Below, one piece after another: positions 21,979 through 31,816 of a DNA stretch of 62,456 nucleotides (within the stretch, counting starts at the first letter, position 1; each line of letters begins with the position of its first letter). The position numbers were made by a program, and so were the translations under genes. The stretch is from Ligilactobacillus agilis DSM 20509. Lineage in GTDB: Bacteria; Bacillota; Bacilli; Lactobacillales; Lactobacillaceae. The stretch spans positions 138,700 through 201,155 of the forward strand of contig NZ_AYYP01000072.1 in the NCBI RefSeq assembly GCF_001436215.1, in the 5' to 3' direction. The notes under the pieces were generated by a model that had not been told where the DNA came from, made no database searches, and saw nothing but the letters and a program-made list of their open reading frames with translations.

Positions 21979-22965
21979 TTGACAGTAGAGAAACTAACGG
22001 AAAAAGAATTTCAACTAGCTAATCCTAACTTGCAACTAGGCTTGTTTGGGATTAATGATAGTAACCTCAGGCTTTTAGAAGAGGGAAACGACGTCTTAAT
22101 TAAGCCTTTCGGTGATCGCATCAAGATTGAGGGTAAGGCCGATGACGTTGCCACTGTAATTGAAATTATGCGCCAGCTTGAGGCCTTGTTAATGCAGGGA
22201 ATTCATTTAAGCGCCGCCGACATTGTTTCCGCCCAGAAGATGGCGGAGCGGGGAACCTTAGAGTATTTCCAAGACCTGTACACCGATACCTTGCTTAAGG
22301 ATAACTGGGGGCGGGCAATTCGGGTTAAGAATTATGGCCAGCGCCAATATATCCAAATGATTAAAAATAATGACTTGACCTTCGGAATTGGGCCAGCCGG
22401 AACCGGGAAAACCTATTTAGCGGTGGTGATGGCGGTGGCTGCTTTGAAGCGCCACGAAGTGGACCGCTTAATCCTAACCCGGCCTGCGGTTGAAGCCGGC
22501 GAATCACTAGGTTTTTTACCAGGAGACTTAAAGGAAAAGGTTGACCCATACTTGCGGCCCATCTATGATGCCCTCAACTCAATTTTAGGGACTGAGCATA
22601 CCGAGCGCTTGATTGAACGCGGGGTAATTGAAATTGCCCCCCTAGCTTACATGCGGGGCCGGACCTTAGACAAGGCCTTTGTAATTTTGGATGAAGCGCA
22701 AAATACCACCCGCGCTCAGATGAAGATGTTTTTAACCAGGTTAGGCTTTGGCTCAAAGATGGTCGTTAACGGCGATAAGACGCAAATCGACTTACCTAAA
22801 GGCCATAGCCAGTCAGGCTTAGTTGACGCTGAAAAGACCCTCCAAGGAATAAATCACATTGGCTTTGTTCACTTTGACGCGGCCGACGTGGTTAGACACC
22901 CCGTGGTTTCAGCAATCATTAACGCCTACGAACAGCAAAAACAAGTTGACGAAAAGAAAGGGTAA
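21979..22965 (+). CDS. phoH: PhoH-like ATPase
   Basis: 328 residues. N-terminal ~110 residues KH-like, then a PhoH P-loop ATPase with Walker A GPAGTGKTYLAV and Walker B VILDEAQNTT. The role is probably RNA metabolism, judged by its fixed linkage with the rRNA endonuclease YbeY. The start codon is TTG with AAGAGGAG eight bases upstream. First gene of a phoH-ybeY-dgkA-era-recO run, a classic Firmicutes order. Confidence 0.95.
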   Translation: MTVEKLTEKEFQLANPNLQLGLFGINDSNLRLLEEGNDVLIKPFGDRIKIEGKADDVATVIEIMRQLEALLMQGIHLSAADIVSAQKMAERGTLEYFQDLYTDTLLKDNWGRAIRVKNYGQRQYIQMIKNNDLTFGIGPAGTGKTYLAVVMAVAALKRHEVDRLILTRPAVEAGESLGFLPGDLKEKVDPYLRPIYDALNSILGTEHTERLIERGVIEIAPLAYMRGRTLDKAFVILDEAQNTTRAQMKMFLTRLGFGSKMVVNGDKTQIDLPKGHSQSGLVDAEKTLQGINHIGFVHFDAADVVRHPVVSAIINAYEQQKQVDEKKG

Positions 22966-22971
22966 GGTTAG

Positions 22972-23451
22972 ATGGATTTAGAAGTATACGATGAAACGCA
23001 AAAGGTTAGTCCAGAGATGATTCAATTGATTAAGGACGTTTTAGATTTTGCGGGTAACTACATTTCTTTACCTGCTAATACCGAAATGTCCGTAACGTTG
23101 ATGGACAACGAGCGCATTCATGAAATTAATAAGGAATACCGGGGGGTTGATAAGCCAACCGATGTGATTAGTTTTGCGATTGAAGAAGAAGATCCAGACG
23201 AATTACCAATCATCTTACCGGAAGATAGTGACTTTGAGATTCCTAAAAACATTGGGGATATTATGGTTTCTATGGATAAAGTTTACGAACAAGCCGACTA
23301 CCTAGGCCACTCACCCGAGCGTGAACTGGGCTTTTTGGTAGTCCATGGCTTCTTACACCTCAACGGCTACGACCATATGAAGGCTGAAGACGAAAAGGTA
23401 ATGTTTGGCCTCCAAAGGGAAATCCTAGACGCTTATGGCCTCAAACGGTAG
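22972..23451 (+). CDS. ybeY: YbeY endoribonuclease
   Basis: 159 residues. Zinc-binding H-x3-H-x5-H motif visible in VVHGFLHLNGYDHMK near residues 122-136, and the substrate-side RGVDKPTDVISFA. A metal-dependent RNase for rRNA maturation and ribosome quality control. Spacing from phoH is 6 bp; it overlaps dgkA by 17 bp. Confidence 0.96.
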   Translation: MDLEVYDETQKVSPEMIQLIKDVLDFAGNYISLPANTEMSVTLMDNERIHEINKEYRGVDKPTDVISFAIEEEDPDELPIILPEDSDFEIPKNIGDIMVSMDKVYEQADYLGHSPERELGFLVVHGFLHLNGYDHMKAEDEKVMFGLQREILDAYGLKR

Positions 23452-23830
23452 TCCTAATAATTGGAAAAATCGCCACTTCTATCAGGCGTTAAAGTTTGCC
23501 TTGGTCGGATTGGTGACCGCTTATCAAGAAGAACGTAACGTCCGCTTCCATACACTAGCTGTCATCTTGGTCGGGGTGTTAGGCTGGTATTTTAAGGTGA
23601 GCGGCAGCGAGTGGCTCTGGTTAGTCCTAGCGGTTTTTGCGGTTTTATCAAGTGAGATTTGGAATTCAGCCTTAGAAAATGTCGTTGATTTGACAACGGG
23701 AGGTAAGCGCGACCCGCTCGCCAAAAAAGCCAAAGATATGGCAGCGGGGGCAGTTTTACTGGCGGCTATTTTTGCCTTAATTGTCGCCGCGGTTATCTTC
23801 CTACCTAAAGTAATGATGTTATTTTATTAA
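23435..23830 (+). CDS. dgkA: Diacylglycerol kinase family protein (undecaprenol kinase type)
   Basis: 131 residues with three transmembrane helices. The signature ENVVDLTTGGKRDPLAKKAK and the EERNVRFH metal site are present. Gram-positive members prefer undecaprenol over diacylglycerol and recycle the lipid carrier for wall synthesis. Starts inside the last codons of ybeY. Confidence 0.95.
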   Translation: MASNGSPNNWKNRHFYQALKFALVGLVTAYQEERNVRFHTLAVILVGVLGWYFKVSGSEWLWLVLAVFAVLSSEIWNSALENVVDLTTGGKRDPLAKKAKDMAAGAVLLAAIFALIVAAVIFLPKVMMLFY

Positions 23831-23848
23831 TTGAGAAGGGGTTTTTTT

Positions 23849-24751
23849 GTGACAGATACATTTCACTCAGGTTTTGTTGCGATTTTAGGTCGGCCTAATG
23901 TAGGTAAGTCGACTTTTTTGAACCAAGTTATTGGTCAAAAGATTGCCATTATGAGCGACAAAGCCCAAACAACGAGAAATAAGATTCAAGGAATTTACAC
24001 TGATGACCAGGCCCAAATTGTCTTTATTGACACACCTGGGATTCATAAGCCGCATTCCCGCCTAGGAGACTTCATGGTGGAATCGGCTCTGTCAACTTTA
24101 AATGAGGTCGACGCCATTTTATTTATGGTCAACGCTACCCAAAAGCGGGGCCGGGGTGATGACTTTATTATCGAACGGTTAAAGAATGTTAAAAAGCCAA
24201 TTTATTTGGTGATTAATAAAATTGACCAAATTCACCCAGACAAGTTACTCGAAATCATGGATGATTACCGGCAAACCCTCGACTACGCAGAGGTCTTCCC
24301 AATTTCTGCTTTACAGGGGAATAATTGTCCCGAATTGGTGGCCTCTTTAATTGAGACCCTCCCGGTCGGGCCCCAATTCTATCCAGCCGACATGGTCACC
24401 GACCATCCGGAAAGATTCATTGCCGGGGAGTTGATTAGAGAAAAGGTCCTGGAGCTAACGCGTGAAGAAGTACCCCACTCTGTGGCAGTAGTAGTTGACC
24501 GCATTAGTAGGTCAGACGAAGAAAAGGTTCAAGTTCAAGCCACCATCATCGTTGAACGGAATAGCCAAAAGGGTATCATCATCGGTAAGGGTGGTAAGAT
24601 GCTCAAAAACATCGGGGTCAAGGCCCGCAAGGATATTGAACTAATGTTAGGTGACAAGGTGTACCTGGAATTATGGGTAAAGGTCATGCCTAACTGGAAG
24701 GACCGGCAAATCGACTTACGTTCACTAGGTTATAAGCAAGACGACTATTAA
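23849..24751 (+). CDS. era: GTPase Era
   Basis: 300 residues. G motifs GRPNVGKS (G1), DTPGIHKP (G3) and NKID (G4), then a C-terminal KH domain ([15 protein letters not shown]) that binds the 3' end of 16S rRNA. Essential for 30S assembly. An in-frame TTG exists at 23831, but AAGGGG eight bases before the GTG at 23849 makes MTDTFHSGF the likely start. Confidence 0.97.
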   Translation: MTDTFHSGFVAILGRPNVGKSTFLNQVIGQKIAIMSDKAQTTRNKIQGIYTDDQAQIVFIDTPGIHKPHSRLGDFMVESALSTLNEVDAILFMVNATQKRGRGDDFIIERLKNVKKPIYLVINKIDQIHPDKLLEIMDDYRQTLDYAEVFPISALQGNNCPELVASLIETLPVGPQFYPADMVTDHPERFIAGELIREKVLELTREEVPHSVAVVVDRISRSDEEKVQVQATIIVERNSQKGIIIGKGGKMLKNIGVKARKDIELMLGDKVYLELWVKVMPNWKDRQIDLRSLGYKQDDY

Positions 24752-24765
24752 TTGCGGGTGATAAC

Positions 24766-25524
24766 ATGGCCTTACACCAAGGAGAAGAATTTCGGGGAAT
24801 CGTTGTTTCCCGTAAAAACTACCGTGAGCGTGACATGCTGGTGAAAATCTTGACCGACCGCTTTGGTTTTAAAACCTTCTTTGTCCGCGGGGTTGCTAAG
24901 CGGGGGTTTAGCATGGGGGCAGCTATCTTGCCCTACGCTTACGGAACTTACTTAGGTTCAATTAGCGACGAAGGCCTGTCCTTTATCACCAACCCCAAGG
25001 AAGTCGAGCAGTTTAAGCAACTCAGTCAAGATATTGAACTCAACGCTTACGCTGCTTACATTTTAGGGCTAGCGGAGCAAGCCTTTATGGGGCAATATAA
25101 CCCCAGCTGGTATCTAAATGTCTACCAGGCTTTAAGTCTGATTGACCAGGGCTTTGACCCCGCGGTAATTACCAACATTATGGAGGTCCAGTTTTTAGCC
25201 TGCTTTGGGGTGATGCCTAACTTGCGGACCTGTGTAATCTGCCAGCAAGCCGCCGGCTCCTTTGATTACTCTGAAAGTTATGGGGGGCTCTTGTGTGAAA
25301 AGCACTGGTATTTAGATCCCCACCGGCTCCACTTGGACCAGCGGACGATTTACTTTTTACGCCTTTTTTCAGCAGTTGATTTGAGTAAAATTAATTCAAT
25401 TGAATTAGAAGCCAAAACAAAGGTCAATTTGCGCAAGACCTTAGATGAAATTTATCGTCAACAAGTGGGTGTTTACGTAAAGGCTAAACGTTTCTTAGAT
25501 CAAATGGCCAAATGGCACTTATAA
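24766..25524 (+). CDS. recO: DNA repair protein RecO
   Basis: 252 residues. N-terminal OB fold (GIVVSRKNYRERDMLVKILT) and helical C-terminal region with a zinc-type cysteine set (CVICQQ and LLCEKH). Loads RecA on SSB-coated DNA with RecR in recombinational repair. Last gene of the phoH-recO run; 14 bp from era. Confidence 0.95.
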   Translation: MALHQGEEFRGIVVSRKNYRERDMLVKILTDRFGFKTFFVRGVAKRGFSMGAAILPYAYGTYLGSISDEGLSFITNPKEVEQFKQLSQDIELNAYAAYILGLAEQAFMGQYNPSWYLNVYQALSLIDQGFDPAVITNIMEVQFLACFGVMPNLRTCVICQQAAGSFDYSESYGGLLCEKHWYLDPHRLHLDQRTIYFLRLFSAVDLSKINSIELEAKTKVNLRKTLDEIYRQQVGVYVKAKRFLDQMAKWHL

Positions 25525-25601
25525 ATTGCAATTCATCTTTCTTTATCTGAATCCCTAAAAGCGGTAAAATAAGGGTGACAGATTGAGGAAGGTGATTTTT
25601 T

Positions 25602-28199
25602 ATGAATAATGAGCAATTAACTCAGGCAGTTCAAGACGCGCTTGCCCAAGCTCAAGGAATTGCCCAAGTCAGAAAGCATCAAGAGATAGACATTGCTCAT
25701 CTCTTTAAGTTTTTAATCCAACCAGGGGAGATGGCCCGTGATATTTATCATGAAGCTGGAGTAGACGTGGCTAAACTGGAAACCGAAATTGATCGCCAGT
25801 TGGATCAAATTGCGGTGGTTGAAGGTAACGTTAGCTACGGCCAAAACCTTAGCAGTAACCTGTATGCGCTACTACAGGCGGCAGAAAAACTGCGCCAAGA
25901 GTTTGGTGACGATTTCATTGCCATTGACACCTTATTGGTGGCGTTAATGACTTTGAAGTATCAACCATTGAGTCAATACTTGCAAAAGCAAGGGCTGGAT
26001 TTGGCCAAAATTAAGGCGCTAGTTTTGAAATTACGTGGGGGTGAGAAAGTGACTTCAAAGAATCAAGAGGAAGGTTACAAAGCCTTAGAAAAATATGGAG
26101 TTGATTTAGTAAAACAAGTGCGGTCTGGTAAACAAGACCCAATCATTGGCCGGGATAGTGAAATCCGGGATGTTATTCGGATCTTATCTCGTAAAACCAA
26201 GAACAATCCGGTTTTAATCGGTGAACCCGGGGTCGGGAAAACCGCGATTGTCGAAGGGTTAGCCCAACGAATCGTTAGAAAAGACGTCCCAGAAAATTTA
26301 CGGGACAAGACCATCTTTTCCTTGGACATGGGTTCACTGATTGCCGGGGCTAAGTACCGGGGTGAATTTGAAGAACGTTTGAAGGCCGTGTTAAAAGAGG
26401 TAAGTAAGAGTCAAGGTCAGATTATCCTCTTCATCGATGAAATTCATAACATCGTTGGGGCTGGCAAAACCGAAGGTAGTATGGATGCCGGCAACCTCTT
26501 AAAGCCAATGCTAGCCCGGGGCGAGTTGCACTTGATTGGGGCAACTACCCTCGATGAATACCGGCAGTATGTCGAAAAGGATAAGGCCTTAGAGCGGCGC
26601 TTCCAAAAGGTAATCGTCCAAGAACCAAGCGTGGAAGATACGATTTCCATCCTGCGGGGCTTAAAGGAACGCTACGAAATTCACCACGGGGTTAAGATTC
26701 ACGATAACGCCTTGGTGGCCGCTGCTACCTTAGCCAACCGTTATATCACCGACCGCTTCTTGCCTGATAAGGCTATCGACTTAGTCGATGAAGCCTGTGC
26801 CGAAATTAGGGTTGAAATGAACTCGGTCCCTAATGAATTGGACCAGGCTAACCGTCACTTATTGCGGCTGCAAGTCGAAGAAAGTGCCCTTAAAAAAGAA
26901 GACGACCCAGCGTCTAAAAAGCGCTTGGAGGAAATGCAGGCTGAATTAGCTCAGACCAAAGAGGAAGTCCAAAAGCTGAAGTTACGCTGGGAGACTGAAA
27001 AGAAGGATATCCAAGCAATTTCTGACAAGAAAGAAGAATTGGACAAGGCCCACCATGACCTAGAAGCCGCTACTAACGAGGCAGATTACGAAGAAGTGGC
27101 CCGCCTCCAAAATGCGGTCATCCCGGCTTTACAAAAGGAGTTACAGACTTTAGAAACTGCTAACCAGGCTGAAGGCAAGTTGGTCGAAGAATCTGTTACC
27201 CAAAACGAAATTGCCAGCGTCATTTCCCGCTTAACCGGGATTCCAGTGGCTAAGTTAGTCGAAAGCGAGCGCTCCAAGTTACTTAACTTGCCAGCAAGCC
27301 TTCACCAACGGGTGATTGGTCAAGATGAAGCGGTTGACGCGGTAGCAAACGCTGTCTTGCGGGCCCGCGCCGGCCTTCAAGACCCAAGCAAACCACTAGG
27401 TTCCTTCATGTTCCTTGGCCCAACCGGGGTAGGGAAGACCGAGTTAGCCAAGGCTTTGGCTGAAAACCTCTTTGATTCAGAAAAGCACATGGTCAGAATC
27501 GACATGAGTGAGTACATGGAGAAATACTCCGTTTCCCGCTTGGTCGGGGCTGCTCCCGGCTACGTTGGCTATGAAGAAGGGGGCCAGTTGACCGAAGCAG
27601 TGCGGCGTAATCCTTATACAATTGTCCTTTTAGACGAGGTTGAAAAGGCTCACCCAGATGTCTTCAACATCCTACTCCAAGTCTTGGATGACGGTCGCTT
27701 AACCGACAGCCAAGGCCGGACGGTTGACTTTAAGAACACCATCTTAATTATGACCTCTAACCTTGGTTCAGACATTCTCTTGGACCGGGCTAATGATGAG
27801 GCTAAGGTTGATGACCAAACCAAGCAAGCGGTCATGCAGCTGGCCCGGCAACACTTTAAGCCGGAATTTCTGAACAGAATTGATGACATTATCATGTTCA
27901 CCCCGCTAGGACTTAATGCGATTGAAGCGATTGTCGAAAAATTCATTACCCAATTGTCTAAGCGCTTGGCCAACCAAGATATTAGCCTAGAAATTAGTGA
28001 CCCAGCAAAGTTGTGGATTGCTAAGACAGGCTACGATCCAGCCTATGGGGCCCGGCCACTAGAACGGTTCATCACTAACCACGTCGAAACCCCACTAGCT
28101 AAGGAAATCATTGCCGGTAAGGTCATGCCGCACTCAAAGGTAACTATTACTTTAGGTCAAGATAATAACTTAATTTTTGCGACGGAAACAACCGAATAA
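25602..28199 (+). CDS. clpB: ATP-dependent chaperone ClpB (disaggregase)
   Basis: 865 residues, full length: N-domain, AAA+ 1 ([13 protein letters not shown]; Walker B FIDEIHN), a middle coiled-coil domain at about residues 405-530 that marks ClpB rather than ClpA/C, and AAA+ 2 ([26 protein letters not shown]). Resolves protein aggregates with DnaK. GAGGAAGG precedes the ATG. I see no CIRCE inverted repeat and no clear CtsR box in the 77-bp upstream gap, so the usual heat-shock regulation cannot be confirmed. Terminator follows. Confidence 0.97.
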   Translation: MNNEQLTQAVQDALAQAQGIAQVRKHQEIDIAHLFKFLIQPGEMARDIYHEAGVDVAKLETEIDRQLDQIAVVEGNVSYGQNLSSNLYALLQAAEKLRQEFGDDFIAIDTLLVALMTLKYQPLSQYLQKQGLDLAKIKALVLKLRGGEKVTSKNQEEGYKALEKYGVDLVKQVRSGKQDPIIGRDSEIRDVIRILSRKTKNNPVLIGEPGVGKTAIVEGLAQRIVRKDVPENLRDKTIFSLDMGSLIAGAKYRGEFEERLKAVLKEVSKSQGQIILFIDEIHNIVGAGKTEGSMDAGNLLKPMLARGELHLIGATTLDEYRQYVEKDKALERRFQKVIVQEPSVEDTISILRGLKERYEIHHGVKIHDNALVAAATLANRYITDRFLPDKAIDLVDEACAEIRVEMNSVPNELDQANRHLLRLQVEESALKKEDDPASKKRLEEMQAELAQTKEEVQKLKLRWETEKKDIQAISDKKEELDKAHHDLEAATNEADYEEVARLQNAVIPALQKELQTLETANQAEGKLVEESVTQNEIASVISRLTGIPVAKLVESERSKLLNLPASLHQRVIGQDEAVDAVANAVLRARAGLQDPSKPLGSFMFLGPTGVGKTELAKALAENLFDSEKHMVRIDMSEYMEKYSVSRLVGAAPGYVGYEEGGQLTEAVRRNPYTIVLLDEVEKAHPDVFNILLQVLDDGRLTDSQGRTVDFKNTILIMTSNLGSDILLDRANDEAKVDDQTKQAVMQLARQHFKPEFLNRIDDIIMFTPLGLNAIEAIVEKFITQLSKRLANQDISLEISDPAKLWIAKTGYDPAYGARPLERFITNHVETPLAKEIIAGKVMPHSKVTITLGQDNNLIFATETTE

Positions 28200-28211
28200 G
28201 GATTAATATAA

Positions 28212-28256
28212 TAAGGCTCTGAGGAAGCTTATTTCTTCCTTAGAGCCTTATTTTAG
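28212..28256 (+). terminator. Terminator of clpB
   Basis: TAAGGCTCTGAGGAAG pairs with CTTCCTTAGAGCCTTA and is followed by Ts. Confidence 0.9.
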
Positions 28257-28417
28257 TATATTTAATGTGTATATTTGATTTACATTTTTGTGTTAGGTCG
28301 GTGCAACGCTAGATTTAACGTTTTTTTATTTCTATAACAGTTATAAATCAAAAGTTACTTTAACTTAAAAAATAAAAACCAAAAACAAAACAAGGAATTT
28401 TTGATTTTTGCTGTGGG

Positions 28418-28587
28418 GCATCATTTTCAAAAGATTCTAAGAAACCAACGAGTTTTTCTTAGAGTCCTTTTTAATAAAGCTTGATTCAGAAATCTTTTAT
28501 CGCAATTTATTTTTTAGGGAATCTCACATAGGAAATGAAAAAACTCCAGGTGCAAAAACGTTCACACCCAGAGTTTTGTGGAGACAC
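28418..28587. repeat. Interspersed ~170-bp repeat, copy A
   Basis: Begins GCATCATTTTCAAA and ends near GAGTTTTGTGGAGAC. It holds two hairpins: GATTCTAAGAAA against TTTCTTAGAGTC, and CTCCAGGTG against CACACCCAGAG. Related copies occur at 34359-34416 (partial), 35109-35273 and 50233-50404. No ORF inside. Arm differences between copies keep pairing through G-U, suggesting that the RNA structure matters or that it is a miniature mobile element. Confidence 0.75.
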
Positions 28588-28633
28588 AGTTGTTTTTGCT
28601 TGGTTGGCTAGTAAAAGAAAAGCGTATCTTTAA

Positions 28634-28858
28634 ATAGGAACAGAATATACAGTTGTTCGACAATCTGATGGCAGCATTCTTTATCAACCTAAAGATGGTT
28701 ATGATATTTGGGCTGATAGTAGTTTAGATAATTTTGATTATGCAACTGAGTTGCAAAGAGAGTATCTCGATTTAGGATATAATCCACGAGAGGTTAAACC
28801 GGTCGGGAGGGAAAAATTCAATGATGGAAGTTCATCAAGGCGATATTATTGTGGTTGA
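28634..28858 (+). pseudogene. MazE-like antitoxin, N-terminally truncated remnant
   Basis: An open frame (no start codon, stop TAA just upstream at 28631-28633) reads EYTVVRQSDGSILYQPKDGY and ends near YNPREVKPVGREKF. It resembles the C-terminal half of AbrB/MazE-type antitoxins: the SILYQPK strand and the toxin-binding tail LGYNPREVKPVG. The N-terminal DNA-binding swapped-hairpin half is gone; copy A of the interspersed repeat lies 46 bp upstream where it would have been. The frame runs into the start of the following toxin gene, the usual antitoxin-toxin overlap. Confidence 0.6.
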
Positions 28859-29192
28859 TGCAGAATCCCATGCCGGTCGAGAAATGGGTGGTCATAATGT
28901 GGTTGAAGGTAATATCAGACGACATTTTTTGGTAGTTAGTCGTTATGAGTACAATAGACGCTCAAATTTAGTTTGTGGTTTAGCAATAACACATAAGTAT
29001 GATGATTCACCTTTTAGGTTTCCGATTGCTGATTTTGAAAGTGGGACTAATGGGGATGCGTTATTATTGCAATTATTGACATATGATTTTGTAGCTAGAA
29101 ATGGCAAAATTATTGGTCATATTCATGATGAAGGTCAACTTAATCGTATTATTAAGCAAGTAAGTAATATTTTTTCAAAAGAAATAGGCTAG
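28821..29192 (+). CDS. MazF/PemK-like toxin (ribonuclease), antitoxin broken
   Basis: 123 residues. The beginning HQGDIIVVDAESHAGREMGG and the RRHFLVVSRYEYN strand fit the PemK/MazF fold of sequence-specific endoribonucleases, which cut mRNA when not bound by antitoxin. The segment GLAITHKYDD is in place of the usual T-S motif. GGGAGGG precedes ATGATG. It overlaps the tail of a truncated antitoxin gene, so it may now be an orphan; either the toxin is weak, or an antitoxin elsewhere (for example the intact MazE at 34483) covers it. AT-rich compared with the flanking chromosome. Terminator follows. Confidence 0.75.
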   Translation: MMEVHQGDIIVVDAESHAGREMGGHNVVEGNIRRHFLVVSRYEYNRRSNLVCGLAITHKYDDSPFRFPIADFESGTNGDALLLQLLTYDFVARNGKIIGHIHDEGQLNRIIKQVSNIFSKEIG

Positions 29193-29205
29193 TTTATAAA
29201 TTGAC

Positions 29206-29245
29206 ACAAAAGCCCTAACCATAAAAATTGGTTAGGGCTTTTGTG
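29206..29245. terminator. Bidirectional terminator
   Basis: ACAAAAGCCCTAACC pairs perfectly with GGTTAGGGCTTTTGT between the toxin gene and the convergent AraC regulator. Confidence 0.9.
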
Positions 29246-29265
29246 CATTTACTTATACTTGAATA

Positions 29266-30246
29266 CTAGTCAAAGATAGCTGAGGCTTGATTGCGGCTTT
29301 GCTTAGGACTGACGTGGTAGTAAGCTAGGTACTTCTTGTAAAAAAACGACCGGTTACTAATTCCCACCTGTTCAATAATTGTATTAACCGGCAAGTTAGT
29401 CTTGGTTAGCAGTTTGTGCGCTTGCATCAACCTTTGCTCAGTTAAGACGGCGGAAAAAGTTTGCCCAATTTCGGCTTTAAAGAGGTTACTGAGGTAGTTG
29501 CGGTTATAAGAATAGCGCTTGGCTAGCTGGGTTAGTGAGATTGTTTGGTAGTCGCTAGCGATGTCAGCCAAAAGCTGTAAGGCCAACTTTTTTTGCGCAC
29601 TTTCCTTAGGGCTAGGTTTGATACTTAAGCTTCTAATTAACTGGCTGATGAGAATGTTGAGGTAGGATTTGATAACTAGTTCGCTAAACTCAGCTTGCTC
29701 ATAATACTCAGTAATGATTTCATCTAGGAGCTGACTAGTTTTAGGATTAGCTTGGTGGGAAAAGACAATATAATCCGGTTTACTGCTAGCCTTAGCAAGT
29801 AAGAAATTAACCAGGACGTTATGTTGGCCCTTGAGTTCCTTTAAGAGGTCAACACTTAGGTTATTATTTTGAAATAAGATGTTGATTAACAAATCGTTTT
29901 CTCCTAGAGCTTGGATGGAATGAGAGGTGCCGATATCTAGAAGAATTAGGTCACCTTGATTTAAAGTAACCATTTTGCTGGCAATCACTTCCTTAGCCTG
30001 GCCTTGCAAAACGTAATTTATCTCAAAGAAAGTGTGTTTGTGGTTAGGGTAAGCCGCAAAGCGATTGTGCTTACTGAGGTAAATATCTTGATTTTTGAAA
30101 AAGTAGTTGGTTAAAGTCCGACTACTTTTTTCTTTGGAGTCAAAAGCGGCTTGGGGTAAGTCTTCGATAAAGGTTTGGTTTCTACGTTGCTGCTCCTCTA
30201 AGGGCGTAAGTGCTAGGAGCTGGTTTAAAAGTTTATTATTAAGCAT
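29266..30246 (-). CDS. AraC-family regulator, probably of rhamnose catabolism
   Basis: 326 residues: a cupin-type sensor in the first half (KHTFFEINYVLQGQAKEVI, LLDIGTSHSIQALG) and a double HTH of AraC type at the C-terminus (LTQLAKRYSYNRNYLSNLFK, then VNTIIEQVGISNRSFFYKKY). It is divergent from rhaB with a 115-bp shared control region, so it most likely activates rhaBAD in the presence of L-rhamnose, as RhaS/RhaR do. Ligand assignment is by context. Confidence 0.9.
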   Translation of the reverse strand: MLNNKLLNQLLALTPLEEQQRRNQTFIEDLPQAAFDSKEKSSRTLTNYFFKNQDIYLSKHNRFAAYPNHKHTFFEINYVLQGQAKEVIASKMVTLNQGDLILLDIGTSHSIQALGENDLLINILFQNNNLSVDLLKELKGQHNVLVNFLLAKASSKPDYIVFSHQANPKTSQLLDEIITEYYEQAEFSELVIKSYLNILISQLIRSLSIKPSPKESAQKKLALQLLADIASDYQTISLTQLAKRYSYNRNYLSNLFKAEIGQTFSAVLTEQRLMQAHKLLTKTNLPVNTIIEQVGISNRSFFYKKYLAYYHVSPKQSRNQASAIFD

Positions 30247-30302
30247 AAGTCACCTGTAAATTTGTTACTTTTTTAGTGGATATATGTCATTGTAGCACCT
30301 TT

Positions 30303-30331
30303 TTGTAGCGGTTACAATTAACTTGTAAAAT
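30303..30331 (+). promoter_or_regulatory. rhaB promoter with overlapping palindrome
   Basis: TTGTAG (30303-30308), 17-base spacer, TAAAAT (30326-30331). The -35 hexamer is part of the inverted repeat TTGTA-GCGGT-TACAA (30303-30317), which resembles a shortened catabolite response element (consensus TGTAAGCGTTTACA has one more base) or a regulator half-site pair. Confidence 0.6.
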
Positions 30332-30361
30332 GATAACGGAACTTAAAGAAGGTGTACTGAT

Positions 30362-31816
30362 GTGAATAAACACTATATTGCTGTTGATATTGGTGCTTCC
30401 AGTGGTCGCTTAATGTTGGCCAACTTGGAAAATGGAAAAATGACACTAACAGAAATTCACCGCTTCAAAAACGGCTTTAAACAGGTGGCTGGTCACGACC
30501 GCTGGGATATTGATCATCTGGGAGCTGAAATTATTGCCGGTTTAGCTAAGGTCAAACAAGCCGGCATTGACGAGGTAACCCTGGGAATTGATACCTGGGC
30601 CGTCGATTATGTCTTGGTCGATGAAGCGGGGCGTAAGTTGGCGGACCCGATTTCCTACCGGGATTGCCGGACCAAGGATGCGATTAGCGAGCTGACGGCT
30701 AAGATCTCTAAGGAAGAGATTTACCGCAAAACCGGCATTCAGTTTCAAGAGTTCAACACCCTTTACCAATTATATCGTGAAGACCAAGCCCTCTTGAAAC
30801 AGGCGGCCAAGATTATGTTGGTCCCTGATTACCTAGGCTACATACTTACTGGCAAGGCCGTTACGGAGGTGACGAACGCCTCTACCACGCAAATGCTAAA
30901 TCTACGGGCGGGCTTATTTGATAGTCAGCTGCTAAGCGAGTTGGGCTTACAAGCAGATAAGTTTGCCCCCTTAGTTGATGCGGGGACCTACCTTGGCCCC
31001 ATTAAAGCCGAGTTAAGAAGCAAATATGACTTACCGCAAGTTAGGGTTGTTACGGTTGCCAGTCACGATACGGCTAGTGCGGTGGTAGGCACGCCGGCTG
31101 TGGGTGATAACTGGGCCTTCTTATCTTCTGGAACCTGGTCGCTACTGGGCACTGAACTTAAGGTATCCGAAAATGGGCCGCAAGCTTACCAGGCAAACTA
31201 CACTAACGAGTGGGGGGCTTACGGGACCTACCGTTTCTTGAAAAACATTATGGGGATGTGGATGGTGCAATGCATTGCTAAAGAGTACCAGGGTCGTTAT
31301 TCTTTCTCACAGTTGGCGCAGCTAGCTAGCCAGGTCGAACCCTGCCAGCAATTTATCGATGTCAACGACGACCGGTTTTTGAACCCACCTAGTATGATTG
31401 AAGCTCTCCAAGCCTATTGTCATGAACATGGTCAAAAAGTCCCCCAAAGCCCGGGCGAACTGGTCATGGCCGTTTACTCTAACCTAGCCCTTTATTATGC
31501 CGACCAGCTAAGTCAGCTAGGACAAATCTTAGGGAAGCAACTGACTACCTTAAATATCGTGGGGGGAGGCTCTAACGTCGCCTTATTAAACCAGTTGACC
31601 GCCGACTTAGCCGGAATTAAAGTCATTGCCGGCCCGAGTGAGGCGACCGCAGTCGGTAATATCTTAGTTGCCATGATTACTGACGGGGAGTTAGCCGACT
31701 TGCCAGCAGCTAGGAAGTTAGTGAGGGATTCATTTGCTTTAAAGACCTATCAACCTAAACACGATTACGCCCAAGCTTTAGTTGGGTATCAACATTTCAA
31801 GGAGGAATTACGATGA
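30362..31816 (+). CDS. rhaB: L-rhamnulokinase
   Basis: 484 residues, FGGY carbohydrate kinase. The phosphate loop [16 protein letters not shown] is the RhaB-type N-terminus and [18 protein letters not shown] the C-terminal ATP-binding block. Phosphorylates L-rhamnulose to L-rhamnulose 1-phosphate. GTG start after AAGAAGGTG. Its stop overlaps the rhaA start (ATGA). Confidence 0.95.
   Translation: MNKHYIAVDIGASSGRLMLANLENGKMTLTEIHRFKNGFKQVAGHDRWDIDHLGAEIIAGLAKVKQAGIDEVTLGIDTWAVDYVLVDEAGRKLADPISYRDCRTKDAISELTAKISKEEIYRKTGIQFQEFNTLYQLYREDQALLKQAAKIMLVPDYLGYILTGKAVTEVTNASTTQMLNLRAGLFDSQLLSELGLQADKFAPLVDAGTYLGPIKAELRSKYDLPQVRVVTVASHDTASAVVGTPAVGDNWAFLSSGTWSLLGTELKVSENGPQAYQANYTNEWGAYGTYRFLKNIMGMWMVQCIAKEYQGRYSFSQLAQLASQVEPCQQFIDVNDDRFLNPPSMIEALQAYCHEHGQKVPQSPGELVMAVYSNLALYYADQLSQLGQILGKQLTTLNIVGGGSNVALLNQLTADLAGIKVIAGPSEATAVGNILVAMITDGELADLPAARKLVRDSFALKTYQPKHDYAQALVGYQHFKEELR

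Noticed and set aside
25525-25601. Search for CIRCE or CtsR operator before clpB
   Set aside because: No inverted repeat of CIRCE type and no GGTCAAA tandem heptads seen.
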